Shown here: one piece after another, positions 9,501 through 18,137 of the stretch
Layout of the letters: every line of letters begins with the position of its first letter
Position numbering within the stretch: the first letter of the stretch is position 1
DNA from: CAYPNF01 sp964411985
Lineage (GTDB): Bacteria; Verrucomicrobiota; Verrucomicrobiia; Limisphaerales; J093
Direction: 5' to 3'
DNA length: 64,000 bases
Assembly: GCA_964411985.1 (NCBI GenBank)
Contig: CAYPNF010000007.1
Span: forward strand, 62,001-126,000
Made by a program: the position numbers and the translations under genes
The notes under the pieces: model-generated
Told to the model about the DNA's origin: nothing
Databases searched by the model: none
What the model saw: only the letters and a program-made list of their open reading frames with translations

Positions 9501-9563
9501 TCCAAACCCTGTCCGCCAGAGAACCTACTGAAGGCAATTCGAGAGGCTATGCACCCGGCCTGA
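6561..9563 (+). CDS. membrane hybrid sensor histidine kinase (CHASE-PAS-PAS-HisKA-HATPase-REC)
   Basis: 1000 residues from a GTG at 6561. Order: N-terminal membrane helix, CHASE-type periplasmic sensor (about 25-280), second helix (about 295-318), two PAS/PAC regions (about 340-460 and 500-625; LRLAVDGAQLGIWDW, YRSIFEKSPMGVALI), HisKA with AHEFNN (His 642), HATPase (NARDAMP, DTGCGM, GTGLGLSTV) and a C-terminal receiver (VEDEPMVRE, phospho-Asp 931 in YTDMVMPG). The kinase would phosphorylate its own receiver and perhaps others; the signal is unknown. The frame stays open to 6459, and RAWVILL just before 6561 is clearly part of the first helix, so the real start is probably upstream. No ATG, GTG or TTG occurs there; CTG at 6474 follows a purine-rich GAAGGGGGG. 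It is divergent from the epimerase gene; recG follows 20 nt downstream. Confidence 0.93.
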   Translation: MGVLTSSLAALYVKSDLDQGARREFGFVCEEIRGKIRDRLRAHEQVLRSGAAFFQVAGGVDRHAWRLFTDLQKVDQQLPGIQGIGFSLKIPRERLSQHVQEIRAEGFPTYQVRPEGEREIYSSIIYLEPFTNRNLRAFGYDMFSEPVRREAMERAQDENTAALSGRVTLVQETEKDVQAGTLMYVPVYRKNVPNETKAQRREALLGWVYSPYRMNDLMQGILGGWDLAGQNRVRLEVFDGAVASPENLLYDSQAAGEGVRPVGSRPSLRQEITAAGRQWTLLFTPAGPQPLAVDYGKVWLVLCGGLSTSLLLSGLFVSVMNTRFQAWQIARRLTEQLRESEERLRLAVDGAQLGIWDWSIAEDQLAWSDICRAFHGVRPDSKLSFAVWEASVHPEDREAATQAVHSSLKGRTEFHHEYRVRWPDGTERWIAALGRVYYGSDGASAGMRGVVSDITVRKAAEQALRDLNTNLERKVEIRTAELVEAQGRAELALAQMEKSEFRYRSIFEKSPMGVALIDSLTGSIFEINERFTEIAGRSRQETLSLDWMRITHPDDAQEYQEKMRQLNAGSIPGFQMNRRLLRPNGTVVWTSITVVPVTVEAGESRRHLCIVEDVTERRGMEERLRESQKMEGIGHLAGGMAHEFNNILAAMMLSLSLLRMRLSTSDQALLSDLDALVRRAAGLIKQLLAFSRQSVMRREILDLGETVARASGMLQPVLGNRIAFDYSGIQPQLRVSADKALIEEVLINLCYNARDAMPQGGLLTIRLNAELVQVEDPNARVDARPGRHACLTVADTGCGMTEATLKRLFEPFFTTKEVGKGTGLGLSTVRGIVQQHQGWIEVQSALGQGSVFRVYLPLVEESVSTPAVAPRLFAPDSRETILLVEDEPMVRETARSFLASAGYDVLEAADGAEALRLWEKNRDKIGLVYTDMVMPGELSGLELATRLLAVCPTLKVIVTSGYSTELPALSKMAASAILFLSKPCPPENLLKAIREAMHPA

Positions 9564-9583
9564 GGAAGTGGGGTGTGAACGCC

Positions 9584-11635
9584 ATGTCCGGCTTGAAAAG
9601 TCGGGTTGCCAGCGGAGCACAAGAACGTCATGGTTGCTGCATGGCTGAGCGGGGGGAGATCACCTGGGAGGCTCCGGTCACAGTTCTTCGCGGAGTGGGA
9701 CCGGAGCGAGCGGAGGTCTTGTTGCGGCTGGGGATTCAAACGGTGGGAGATCTGGTTCTTCATCGCCCGGTCCGGCATGAGGATCGCCGTTCGCCTTGCC
9801 ACATCCGGGACGTGGTTCCCCAATCTCCGGCACTGGTCCAGGGTTCGGTGGTGGCGGCGGGCGTGAAGCGTTGGCGGCATGGAGCCAAGTCGGTCTTTGA
9901 ATTGGTTCTGGAGGATGGGACCGGTCGTTTGCATTGTCGGTGGTGGAATATGCCTTATCTGGAGTCCCAGTACTCGGTGGGGGATATTCTTCTGGTTTTC
10001 GGGAAAGTGGGTTCTGGGAAGCCTGTGTCCATGGACCATCCGGAAACGGAGACCCTGGAGGAAGGAGAAGGCGCGTCGGTGCATGTGGGGCGGATCGTGC
10101 CGGTCTATCCTTTGACCGAGGGGATCCAGCAACGTGGGTTACGGGGCTTGGTATGGCAGGCTTTGCAGGGACTGGGCGACAAGCTCCCCGACCCAAGATC
10201 CGCGTTGGATGTGGGCGATTTGCCAACGCATGCGGAGGCACTACGGTTCTTGCACTTCCCTGAGACTCCGACCCAGCCGGAATTGGCTCGCCAGCGGCTT
10301 GCCCTGGATGAGTTGCTCGATCTGCAACTGGAATTCCAGTCGCGGCGTCGGCGCTTGGAGACCGTAGCTCGAGGACTTCCTTGTGGCGGTGACAATCGCC
10401 TGATGCGGCCTTTTCTGGTCAGGCTGCCCTTCGCCCTGACGGAAGGGCAGGTCAAAGTGCTCCGGGAGATCCGTTCCGAGCTGAGTGGAGCGCATCCGAT
10501 GCGCCGTTTATTGCAGGGGGACGTGGGGGCTGGTAAGACGGTCGTCGCTGCGTGCAGCGCGCTGATGGCTTTGGAGAGCGGGTTTTCCGTGGCGCTGATG
10601 GTGCCGACAGAGGTGCTGGCTGAACAGCATTGGCAACGGTTTCTGGAGTGGTTTGCACCGCTAGGGATTCGGGTGGCGCTTCTGACCTCCAGTCGCAAAG
10701 TGATATCAGGCATGGACGATCCTGGGGCCGCGACCGTGGCACCTTGCCTCTCGATCGGCACCCATGCCTTGCTCGAAGACGGCTATGCGCCATCGCGTCT
10801 GGGACTTGTTCTCATCGATGAGCAACACAAGTTTGGCGTGGTGCAGCGGGAGACGCTGGTGCGCAAAGGGGAGTACCCTCACCTGCTCGTGATGACGGCG
10901 ACACCCATCCCGCGGACACTGGGACTAACCCTGTACGGCGACTTGGAAGTGTCCGTGCTGGAGGGATTTCCTGGAGGGCGCGGTCACCTCAGGACATTTG
11001 TGCGGGAGGCGAAGAGTCTGCCGAAGATCTACGATTTCGTGAAAGCGGAACTGCAAAAAGGGAGACAAGCCTATCTGGTCTATCCGCGAGTTGAAGACGG
11101 GGATTTGTCGGGGGGTGGCAAGGCCGTCATGCAGGAGGTGGAAGCGTTGCGGCAAGCTTTCGCTCCGCACACGGTGGGATTGCTTCACGGTCGGCTGTCG
11201 GCCGAGCAGAAAGAAACAGCCCTGCGCGATTTTGCCGCGGGCCGGATTGCCGTCCTGGCGGCGACCACGGTGATTGAGGTGGGTTTGGACGTTCCCAATG
11301 CGACGGTGATGTTGGTGCAGAATGCGGACAGTTTTGGGTTAGCTCAACTGCATCAGTTGCGAGGCCGAATTGGACGAGGTTGTCACGACAGCTTCTGCAT
11401 TTTGGTGGCCGAATCCCGAACACAGGAAGTGAGGGAGCGACTGGCGATTCTGGAGAAGACGCACGATGGCTTCGCCATTGCGGAAGAGGATTTGCGGTTG
11501 CGCGGCCCGGGAGAATTCCTGGGACAGCAACAGAGTGGTGTGCCCAGCTTTCGTTTTGCCGATCTGCGTCAGGACTGGGAACTGGTATGCCGGGCCAAGC
11601 AGTTGGCTCCGGATTGTCTGGTCAAGGGGGGGTAA
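9584..11635 (+). CDS. recG: ATP-dependent DNA helicase RecG
   Basis: 683 residues from the ATG at 9584 (MSGLKSRVAS); another candidate is 9641 (MAERGEITW). RecG reverses stalled replication forks and branch-migrates Holliday junctions. The wedge/OB part carries VTVLRGVGPERAEVLLRLGI and DLVLHRPVRHEDR. The helicase core follows with RLLQGDVGAGKTVVA (Walker A near residue 313), LIDEQHKFGVVQR (the DEQH box of RecG), MTATPIPRT, TTVIEVGLDVPNATVM and QLHQLRGRIGRG. Length and motif order are normal for RecG. Its last 14 bases overlap the convergent trmL gene. Confidence 0.97.
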   Translation: MSGLKSRVASGAQERHGCCMAERGEITWEAPVTVLRGVGPERAEVLLRLGIQTVGDLVLHRPVRHEDRRSPCHIRDVVPQSPALVQGSVVAAGVKRWRHGAKSVFELVLEDGTGRLHCRWWNMPYLESQYSVGDILLVFGKVGSGKPVSMDHPETETLEEGEGASVHVGRIVPVYPLTEGIQQRGLRGLVWQALQGLGDKLPDPRSALDVGDLPTHAEALRFLHFPETPTQPELARQRLALDELLDLQLEFQSRRRRLETVARGLPCGGDNRLMRPFLVRLPFALTEGQVKVLREIRSELSGAHPMRRLLQGDVGAGKTVVAACSALMALESGFSVALMVPTEVLAEQHWQRFLEWFAPLGIRVALLTSSRKVISGMDDPGAATVAPCLSIGTHALLEDGYAPSRLGLVLIDEQHKFGVVQRETLVRKGEYPHLLVMTATPIPRTLGLTLYGDLEVSVLEGFPGGRGHLRTFVREAKSLPKIYDFVKAELQKGRQAYLVYPRVEDGDLSGGGKAVMQEVEALRQAFAPHTVGLLHGRLSAEQKETALRDFAAGRIAVLAATTVIEVGLDVPNATVMLVQNADSFGLAQLHQLRGRIGRGCHDSFCILVAESRTQEVRERLAILEKTHDGFAIAEEDLRLRGPGEFLGQQQSGVPSFRFADLRQDWELVCRAKQLAPDCLVKGG

Positions 11636-12095
11636 TCTCTCCTGGAAAACCTTGCTGACGGAGAGCCTCGTAGAGCACGACCGCGACGCAGTTGGAGAGG
11701 TTCAAGGACCGAGAATCGGGGTTGAACATGGGGAGCCGGATCCATCGCTCCGGATGGGCCTGGAGCCAGGACTTGGGAAGACCGGCGGTTTCGCGGCCAA
11801 AAACGAGGTAATCTTCGGCGTTGAAGTCGATCTGCGTGTATTGCCGTGGACCATCGGACTCCACAAACCACAACCGGGCCGATGCGGGTTGCTGGTCCAG
11901 AAACGCTTGCCAGTTGGGCCAGCGATGCCATTGCACCTGCTGCCAGTAGTCCATGCCAGCGCGCTTCAGTTGGCGATCGTCGAACTGGAATCCGAAAGGC
12001 TCAATCAGATGCAGCCGCGTGCGGGTGGCAGCGCAGAGCCGGGCGATGTTGCCGGTATTGGGAGGGATTTCCGGTTCGACGAGGACGACGTGCAT
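11622..12095 (-). CDS. trmL: tRNA (cytidine/uridine-2'-O-)-methyltransferase TrmL
   Basis: 157 residues, typical for TrmL, a SPOUT enzyme that methylates the ribose of the wobble nucleotide 34 in tRNA-Leu. Motifs: VLVEPEIPPNTGNIARLCAA at the N-terminus, LVFGRETAGLP in the knot region and LNLSNCVAVVLYEALRQ at the C-terminus. The ATG at 12095 (MHVVLVEPEIP) fits the family start and lies 2 nt after the truA stop, so it is probably translated from the same message. It converges on recG with a 14-bp overlap. Confidence 0.96.
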   Translation of the reverse strand: MHVVLVEPEIPPNTGNIARLCAATRTRLHLIEPFGFQFDDRQLKRAGMDYWQQVQWHRWPNWQAFLDQQPASARLWFVESDGPRQYTQIDFNAEDYLVFGRETAGLPKSWLQAHPERWIRLPMFNPDSRSLNLSNCVAVVLYEALRQQGFPGEITPP

Positions 12096-12097
12096 GG

Positions 12098-12958
12098 TCA
12101 CTCCTCGGCATCGGAATCCGCAGGGGAAGCGGCTGCCTTCCTTGTGTAGAAAACCTTCCACAACACCAAGCCATGGGCGGGTGCGCTTGCGCCGGCCTTG
12201 CGGCGATCGCGGCTAAGGAGGATCTGGTCGATGTCTTCAGGGCGAAGCTGGCCAAGCCCGGCCTGGACGAGCGTCCCAACAATGCCGCGGCACATTCTGT
12301 ACAGGAATCCGTCGGCTTCGATGATCACCGTGAGCAGTTCTTTCCGCTTCTGGATTTGGCACTTTGTCAAGGTGCGGTGGGTGGTGGTGAAGGGGTAACC
12401 GCGGTTGGCTGCCAAGGCGCGGAAGTCATGGTAGCCGAGCAGGCGCGCCGCTGCCGCACGCATGGCTTTTAGGTTCAGTGGACGGGTGAAGTGCCACGCC
12501 TGGGTCCGAAGCAGGGGGTTCATCGCCCGGTGATTCCAGATGGAGTAGCGGTACTGCTTGCCGCGTGCTTGAAAACGGGCATGAAAACCAGGAGGCGCCT
12601 TGCCAGCCGCTGTGACGCGAATGTCGTCCGGCAGGTGCGCATTGATGGCGAGCACCAGCTTCTGGCAAGTCATCCGAAATTGATCCTTGGGAATATCCAG
12701 GTGTGCGACCATTGCCAGAGCGTGCACGCCGGTGTCGGTTCGGCTGGAACTGTGCAGCCTGGGGGTTGGCTTGAAGAGCTTTCCCAGCGCCCGCTCGATC
12801 AACTCTTGCACGCCTGTGCCGATTTTCTGGAGTTGCCATCCGGCGTAGTTCGTTCCGTCGTAAGAGATGGTCAAACGCACCCGAGTGTGCCCGGCGGGCA
12901 CTCGGTCGGGTCCAGCAGACGCTTTGAGCATTTCGGTTGGAGCCGAGGCGGGATCCAT
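12098..12958 (-). CDS. truA: tRNA pseudouridine synthase A
   Basis: 286 residues from the ATG at 12958; a TTG at 12979 would add seven. TruA makes pseudouridine at positions 38-40 of tRNA anticodon stems. The family start region LTISYDGTNYAGWQLQ, the catalytic motif SSRTDTGVHALAMVAHLDI with the active-site Asp, and the later GFLYRMCRGIVGTLVQAG are all visible. It is the fourth gene of the leftward operon, 22 nt after ruvX and 2 nt before trmL. Confidence 0.96.
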   Translation of the reverse strand: MDPASAPTEMLKASAGPDRVPAGHTRVRLTISYDGTNYAGWQLQKIGTGVQELIERALGKLFKPTPRLHSSSRTDTGVHALAMVAHLDIPKDQFRMTCQKLVLAINAHLPDDIRVTAAGKAPPGFHARFQARGKQYRYSIWNHRAMNPLLRTQAWHFTRPLNLKAMRAAAARLLGYHDFRALAANRGYPFTTTHRTLTKCQIQKRKELLTVIIEADGFLYRMCRGIVGTLVQAGLGQLRPEDIDQILLSRDRRKAGASAPAHGLVLWKVFYTRKAAASPADSDAEE

Positions 12959-12980
12959 GGTTCTTGAGGACACAGCCAAG

Positions 12981-13397
12981 CTACATCATGGACCTGGAGT
13001 CGAGGTAGCTCTGGAGCAGGATGGCGGCGGCCGCGCGGTCGACTTTCTGCTTCCGTTGGTCGCGTCGGACATTCGCCTCAATCAAGAAGCGGTTGGCCTG
13101 GGTCGAGGTGAGGCGCTCGTCCCACGACTTAATCGGAATCGTGACGGCTTCCTTGAGCACACCCACGAATTCCTGGACTTTCAGCGCGGCGGGGCCGTAG
13201 CTGCCATCCATGTTCCGGGGCATACCGACAAGGATCAAATCCACCTCCTTCTCGCGGAGGATTTCCTTTAGCCGCTCGAGGAACGCGGAAAACGGCTCGG
13301 CGAGGATGTACTCAAGGGGTTGAGCAGTCATGGCCAACTCATCGCTGACAGCGATACCCATTCGTTTCGTGCCGTGATCGATCGCTAGAATCCTCAT
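12981..13397 (-). CDS. ruvX: putative pre-16S rRNA nuclease / Holliday junction resolvase-like YqgF (RuvX)
   Basis: 138 residues with the RNase H-fold signatures of YqgF: ILAIDHGTKRMGIAVSD at the N-terminus (first catalytic Asp), LILVGMPRNMDG, IKSWDERLTSTQA (conserved Glu) and a C-terminal KVDRAAAAILLQSYLD with the last catalytic Asp. In E. coli the homolog processes the 5' end of 16S rRNA; a resolvase role was proposed earlier. It lies 39 nt downstream of hemL in the same direction. Confidence 0.95.
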   Translation of the reverse strand: MRILAIDHGTKRMGIAVSDELAMTAQPLEYILAEPFSAFLERLKEILREKEVDLILVGMPRNMDGSYGPAALKVQEFVGVLKEAVTIPIKSWDERLTSTQANRFLIEANVRRDQRKQKVDRAAAAILLQSYLDSRSMM

Positions 13398-13436
13398 AGT
13401 TTCATCGCTGTGTGAGCGTCAGTTCTGTGTTCAGGG

Positions 13437-14732
13437 CTAGCCCGCCTTGGCTACCTGGAGCGCCTTTCGGGCTGCGGTTACCGTTCGCTCGATATCTTCC
13501 TCCGAATGAGCCGCGGAAAGGAAACCTGCTTCGAACTGCGACGGGGCGATGTAGATACCTTGATCCAGAAGGCTGTGGAAATAGCGGTTGAAAAAGGAGC
13601 GATCACTGCGCATGGCGTCGGATAGGTTATGAACCGGGCCAGAGGTGAAATAGCCACAAAACATGGACCCGCAGCGGTTGAACGTGACGTCCACACCGGC
13701 GTCCAGGGCGGCGGAGCGGAGGCCGTCCTCCAGCTTTTGCCCCAAGCTCTCCAAGCGAGCGTAGGTGTCCCCAGCGAAGAGGGCCTCGAGGGCGGCGATT
13801 CCCGCAGCCATAGCTAGTGGATTGCCGCTGAGGGTGCCGGCTTGATAAACGGGGCCGAGTGGTGCGAGGCAATCCATGATTTCCTTGCGCCCCCCGAAGG
13901 CCCCTACTGGCAGCCCACCACCAATCACCTTGCCGAAACACGACAAGTCCGGCTTCATGCCGAAACGCTCCTGTGCGCCTCCCTTGGCCAGCCGGAAACC
14001 GGTCATGACCTCATCGAAAATCAGCAGCGCGCCTTCCTTTTCAGTGATTTGGCGCAGGAATTCGAGATAGCCAGGTTTTGGCAGGTAGAGCCCGGCGTTT
14101 CCCGGCACAGGTTCGAGAATGATGCCCGCGATCTGGCCTGGGTTCGCGGTGAAAACGGCTTGGACAGCCTCCGGGTCGTTGAAAGGGACGACGAGCGTGT
14201 GCTCGGTGAACGCCTTTGGAACGCCCGCACTATCGGGATTGCCAAAGGTCAGGGCACCCGAGCCCGCTTTCACCAGCAGGGAATCCACGTGGCCATGATA
14301 GCAACCATCAAACTTGATGATCTTGTCGCGCCCGGTGAACCCGCGTGCCAGCCGTATGGCGGACATGGTGGCCTCGGTTCCGGAGTTGCACATCCGCACC
14401 TTCTCCACGCTGGGGACCGCGCCACAGATCAACTTGGCCATCGTCACTTCGTATGGATTGGGGATTCCGAAACTGGTTCCATTCTCCGCGGCACGTTGGA
14501 CTGCACGAATGGTTGGCTCATGCGCATGGCCCAGGATGGCAGGGCCCCACGTGCAGACGTAGTCGATGTAGTCGTTGCCATCCACATCCCAGATATGGCT
14601 GCCCTTCGCTCGGTTCACAAAGAACGGTTGCCCGCCTACGGCTCGAAAGGCCCGTACGGGTGAGTTAACCCCCCCGGGAATGTAACGAAGGGCTTCGGCG
14701 AAGAGCTGTTCAGATTGCGGTCGCAAACTCAT
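13437..14732 (-). CDS. hemL: glutamate-1-semialdehyde 2,1-aminomutase
   Basis: 431 residues. HemL uses PLP to convert glutamate-1-semialdehyde to 5-aminolevulinate in the C5 route to tetrapyrroles. Recognizable parts: SEQLFAEALRYIPGGVNSPV at the start, CTWGPAILGHAH, NSGTEATMSAIRLARG, FDEVMTGFRL, the PLP-lysine segment CFGKVIGGGLPVGAFGG (near residue 266) and QAGTLSGNPLAMAAG. The ATG at 14732 (MSLRPQSEQ) gives the usual length; the frame stays open upstream, but that part is antisense to the neighbouring gene's 3' end. It follows the PQQ-propeller gene by 43 nt. Confidence 0.97.
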   Translation of the reverse strand: MSLRPQSEQLFAEALRYIPGGVNSPVRAFRAVGGQPFFVNRAKGSHIWDVDGNDYIDYVCTWGPAILGHAHEPTIRAVQRAAENGTSFGIPNPYEVTMAKLICGAVPSVEKVRMCNSGTEATMSAIRLARGFTGRDKIIKFDGCYHGHVDSLLVKAGSGALTFGNPDSAGVPKAFTEHTLVVPFNDPEAVQAVFTANPGQIAGIILEPVPGNAGLYLPKPGYLEFLRQITEKEGALLIFDEVMTGFRLAKGGAQERFGMKPDLSCFGKVIGGGLPVGAFGGRKEIMDCLAPLGPVYQAGTLSGNPLAMAAGIAALEALFAGDTYARLESLGQKLEDGLRSAALDAGVDVTFNRCGSMFCGYFTSGPVHNLSDAMRSDRSFFNRYFHSLLDQGIYIAPSQFEAGFLSAAHSEEDIERTVTAARKALQVAKAG

Positions 14733-14775
14733 GGGATGAAGAGTAACGGGGATGTCAGGGAAAGCACGACGATTT

Positions 14776-16356
14776 TCAAGGTGCAGACAGGCGAAGTCGG
14801 AGGCAGGCGGACTCCTGGTCGTTTCGCACGAGAAGGAGGTCTCCGGCCAAAGCAATCGGGTTCCAGGTCTTTGACTCAAACACCCGAAAGCGGTGCAACT
14901 CGCCGGGCCCCTCGGGAGTGGGTCGAAGGAGCACGAGTTCCCCATCCTCGGCCATGAGCAGGAAGAGATCGCGAACCAGCAATCCTTGGCCGTGTCCGTA
15001 GCGGCCTTCTTTCCATTTTTGTGCGCCGTCCTTGAGGTCGAGGCAGGCGAGCATGCCATCATCCAGGCCATAGAGGAAGCCATCGCGTGCTACGAGATTG
15101 GCGAATTTGGCCTTCATTCGCTTGGACTGCCAGACACGGGTGGCGGTGAGGCCTTCATCCGGTCCTGCCTGGATTTCAAGGAGTTCACTGCCAACCCCGT
15201 AACCGCTGGAGAAGAGGACGCGGTTCGTCGCAATGACCACTGGTACCGCAACTTGCGGTTGGCCATTTCCCCACGGGTACTCCCAGAGCACCCGACCCGA
15301 ATCGGGATCGTGGGCGTGGATCCTCTTGCTGTTGAAGACCAGGATCTGTCGAACTCCCGAGAGAGTCGTCAAGTAGGGCGATCCGTAGTTGGCCGAAGCG
15401 CTGCCCCCGGACCACAATAATTGGCCATCACTGGCACGATAGGCGAGGAGAGACAGATCCGGGCTGCCGCCGGCACTCACCACCACCTTGCCATCAAACA
15501 CCAGCGGCGAACCGGAAAAACCCCACTCCGGGACTCGTGCTTTGCCGTCGGTGGCGATGTTACGCGACCACAGCTTCCGGCCGGTAGCGAGGTCGCAGCA
15601 GTTGAGAAGACCGGTAGCTCCCAGGGTATAGACGCGGTTGCTGGAAAGGGTAGGGGTACACCGTGGGCCTTCGCCGGCGATGGTCGTCTGATACCTCGCT
15701 GCGTCCGCATGGGACCAAAGGAGTCGTCCGGTCAGGGTCTCGTAACAGTTGACATACTCCTCCTCGCCTCGCTGTTCCTGGGTAACCGCACGATTCCCGA
15801 GGATCGCAAAGCCCGACCAAGCCGCGCCGACAGGCTGACGCCAAAGCACCTGGGGCGGCTTGGCTTTCCAGTCAGGGTCGATCGAGAATTGGGTTATTGT
15901 GGCGTTCCGTTCGGGGCCGAGGAACTGGGGAAACGACAGGGTGGCGACTCCCGGGTTCGTGCTCTCAACCAGCGCCTTGGGCACGCTGGTTGCCGCTCCC
16001 ACCGCCTCCGCCTCAAGACGCACCCAGCGCGGCTCCAGAATCGGGATCAAGTCGCCGCTTACGCCACGGATGCGAAAGAGTCCGGCCATCAGGCACCCCA
16101 TCCCTACGAAAGCAAGCGCGACCCCGAGTCGAAGCCTCCAAGGAGCCCTTGATAGCGCGATCCACCAAAGGAACAGGAGGGCCGCAGCCCCTGCAGCGAC
16201 AGCGAAACTGGCGAGATTGCGTCTCTGGAACGGCCAAGGAGTGAGGGTGTGAATTCCCAGAACTGTGACGATCGCGACCAACAGGATCACAACCGCGGGC
16301 CACCACCGGATGGGTTTCGGCGCCGCGGATATTTGGACTAGGGATGGCTCAGGCAT
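14776..16356 (-). CDS. membrane-anchored PQQ/BamB-like beta-propeller protein
   Basis: 526 residues. Three hydrophobic segments near the N-terminus (about 18-38, 48-68 and 75-95; PAVVILLVAIVTVLGI, SFAVAAGAAALLFLWWIAL, GVALAFVGMGCLMAGLF) are followed by a long domain with repeated PQQ-like propeller blades, such as VLWRQPVGAAWSGFAILGNR, LLNCCDLATGRKLWSRN and ALDLK-type repeats (LACLDLKDGAQKWKEG). Such proteins are common in Verrucomicrobia and Planctomycetes, usually without proven PQQ binding. It is first in the leftward operon with hemL, ruvX, truA and trmL, which otherwise does housekeeping. A binding or scaffold role is a guess. Confidence 0.85.
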   Translation of the reverse strand: MPEPSLVQISAAPKPIRWWPAVVILLVAIVTVLGIHTLTPWPFQRRNLASFAVAAGAAALLFLWWIALSRAPWRLRLGVALAFVGMGCLMAGLFRIRGVSGDLIPILEPRWVRLEAEAVGAATSVPKALVESTNPGVATLSFPQFLGPERNATITQFSIDPDWKAKPPQVLWRQPVGAAWSGFAILGNRAVTQEQRGEEEYVNCYETLTGRLLWSHADAARYQTTIAGEGPRCTPTLSSNRVYTLGATGLLNCCDLATGRKLWSRNIATDGKARVPEWGFSGSPLVFDGKVVVSAGGSPDLSLLAYRASDGQLLWSGGSASANYGSPYLTTLSGVRQILVFNSKRIHAHDPDSGRVLWEYPWGNGQPQVAVPVVIATNRVLFSSGYGVGSELLEIQAGPDEGLTATRVWQSKRMKAKFANLVARDGFLYGLDDGMLACLDLKDGAQKWKEGRYGHGQGLLVRDLFLLMAEDGELVLLRPTPEGPGELHRFRVFESKTWNPIALAGDLLLVRNDQESACLRLRLSAP

Positions 16357-16579
16357 CGTTAGACTCGATTCAACTTTGGATACCCTACGTGGGGAGGTTC
16401 AGGATTACCACCCCTGAAACGGGGAGTACGACCTTCCGACGGGGTGAGAAGCGTTTGCGCCCACGGGAAGCATTGAGGGTTGTTTGTCCTTTTGCTCTCA
16501 GCCGTGGTTCCATAGGATCTTCTGCGCAATGCGATTCTGCTTACAAAAGCTCTCGCCCTTCCGGGCCATCACAGGTTGC

Positions 16580-17422
16580 ATGGTTAGGCGCTATGTGGGT
16601 TGCCTGTTGCTGGGACCCATGGTGCTGGGCCTGGAAGCCACGGATCTTGCGATTCTGGATAGGCTGGCGGAGGTTACCCCGGCCATGGTCAGGATCACTG
16701 ACAAAGAGACTTCCGGGACGGGTTTCCTTGTGGCTTCCCCGGGGGACGTCGGGTCTCGGAGTAACCTCGTGTGGCTGGTGACAGCTGCGCATACTTTTGA
16801 GAGGTTTCCCAAGGAGCAGTGCTTTGTGGTTCTCCGGGAGGGGCGCTTGGGAGAGGCTCCGGCGCGCCGTGAGGTTCCGCTCCGCATTCGGGCGGAGAAT
16901 AGGACGCTTTGGCTGCGCCATCCGCGAGCAGACGTGGCGGTGATGCAGTTTGAGGTGCTGCAGGAGATCCGCCTGAAAGCTCTGCCTTTCGAGAGTTTGG
17001 CGAGCGAACGGGATTTCACCGCTGGACGGGTCCGGTTGGGGGCAGGAAGCTGGGTGTTTTGTTATCCTGCTCAACTGGAGGCAGATGAGTCGGGCACTCC
17101 CATTTTGAGGCACGGAACGGTGGCCAGCCTCCCGCCGAACTCGCTCGGAACCAACAGTACGTTTCTGGTCGACTACCCCAATTTCGGTGGCGACAGCGGC
17201 GCTGCCTTGCTGGTGGAATCAGGCGAGACGCCTCGGACCTTGCTGGTCGCGGGCGTTGTGCAAGGCATGCATCGTCAAACGGATAAGTACTCCATTTCCT
17301 TTGAAGAACGCACGGTGCACTACCCAATGGGCTTGGGAATTGTGGTCCCTGCGGAGTACATTATACAGGTTCTCCAGGAAGCGATGAAGGCGGCCCGGAC
17401 CTCGCAGGTTGGGCCGACTTGA
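16580..17422 (+). CDS. secreted trypsin-like serine protease
   Basis: 280 residues from the ATG at 16580 (MVRRYVGCLLLG), giving a short signal peptide ending LGLEA; earlier starts at 16484 and 16529 would add a Cys/Phe-rich leader. A chymotrypsin-fold triad is visible: His 71 in LVTAAHTFE, Asp 118 in RADVAVMQF and Ser 206 in NFGGDSGAALL. No PDZ domain follows, so it is a trypsin_2-type domain without the regulatory part of DegP/HtrA. It is divergent from the PQQ-protein gene with about 220 bp between them, and the tRNA-Arg gene follows. Confidence 0.9.
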   Translation: MVRRYVGCLLLGPMVLGLEATDLAILDRLAEVTPAMVRITDKETSGTGFLVASPGDVGSRSNLVWLVTAAHTFERFPKEQCFVVLREGRLGEAPARREVPLRIRAENRTLWLRHPRADVAVMQFEVLQEIRLKALPFESLASERDFTAGRVRLGAGSWVFCYPAQLEADESGTPILRHGTVASLPPNSLGTNSTFLVDYPNFGGDSGAALLVESGETPRTLLVAGVVQGMHRQTDKYSISFEERTVHYPMGLGIVVPAEYIIQVLQEAMKAARTSQVGPT

Positions 17423-17507
17423 GGGGATGGCGGACTGGATTCTGCCATATTCGACAAAACTATTTGCTACGCTTCCTCCTTTTTTGTACCTTGATTTGTA
17501 TCGGGTT

Positions 17508-17584
17508 GCGCGCGTAGCTCAATTGGATAGAGTGTCGGCCTCCGGAGCCGCAGGTTGTGGGTTCAACTCCCGCCGCGCGCACCA
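17508..17584 (+). tRNA. tRNA-Arg (anticodon CCG)
   Basis: Cloverleaf: 7-bp acceptor GCGCGCG (17508-17514) paired with CGCGCGC, D arm GCTC...GAGT, anticodon loop CTCCGGA with anticodon CCG at 17542-17544, T arm with the GTTCAAC loop, discriminator A at 17581 and a genome-encoded CCA at 17582-17584. It reads CGG arginine codons. The outermost anticodon-stem pair seems to be a T-C mismatch (TCGGC against GCCGC). Confidence 0.96.
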
Positions 17585-17645
17585 TCCTCATCCTCAAAGC
17601 ACGGCATGATGTTTGCCGGGCGAGAGCAGAAGGGGAACGTGTCAC

Positions 17646-18017
17646 GTGAAGAAGAAAGTCCTGGTACTCGAAGATGACGCGATCTATGCCTCCATTTTGA
17701 AGGAGGCACTAGAGATGACGTCGTATGAAGTCACCGTGGTGGGTAGTGGCACGGAGGGGCTTAAGTTGGTGATGAACACCGAGTTCGACGCTGTCGTCTG
17801 TGACATGGTGATGCCGAGCCTCCCAGGGGATATGTTCTATCTAGCAGTGGAGAAGGTGAAACCACGACTCTGCCGCCGTTTCATCTTCATTACCGGCCAC
17901 AAAGCCGAGAAACGATGGGATGAGTTTGCGCGGAGCCGAGGTTGCCTGATTCTCTGGAAGCCGTTTGAGCTGTACATGTTGCTCGAGGCCGTGGAGGTCT
18001 TGACCAGCAAGAAATAG
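17646..18017 (+). CDS. single-domain response regulator (CheY-like receiver)
   Basis: 123 residues consisting only of a receiver domain: acidic pair in VLVLEDDAIYAS, phosphoacceptor Asp in AVVCDMVMPSLPGD, Thr in FIFITGH and Lys in LILWKPFEL. There is no output domain, so it would act by protein contact or in a phosphorelay. The GTG at 17646 is chosen because AAGGGGA (about 17631-17637) sits at ribosome-binding distance; a TTG at 17613 is possible. No kinase gene is adjacent; the hybrid kinase at 6561 is the only one in the window, and a link is speculation. Confidence 0.9.
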   Translation: MKKKVLVLEDDAIYASILKEALEMTSYEVTVVGSGTEGLKLVMNTEFDAVVCDMVMPSLPGDMFYLAVEKVKPRLCRRFIFITGHKAEKRWDEFARSRGCLILWKPFELYMLLEAVEVLTSKK

Positions 18018-18137
18018 CCGGGAGATCCCGGGGGCGTCTTCCCGATGAGGGTTCCCCAAACTTCCCGCTTTTCCTTTTTTCTCCGGGGCAGTAAACTTTC
18101 CTCCTGAAACGCGCTTATTGGATTAGTTTTTATATAT

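Noticed and set aside
18018..18040. CCGGGA-GATC-CCGG palindrome after the response regulator as a terminator
   Set aside because: The stem is short and no T tail follows; not strong enough to call.
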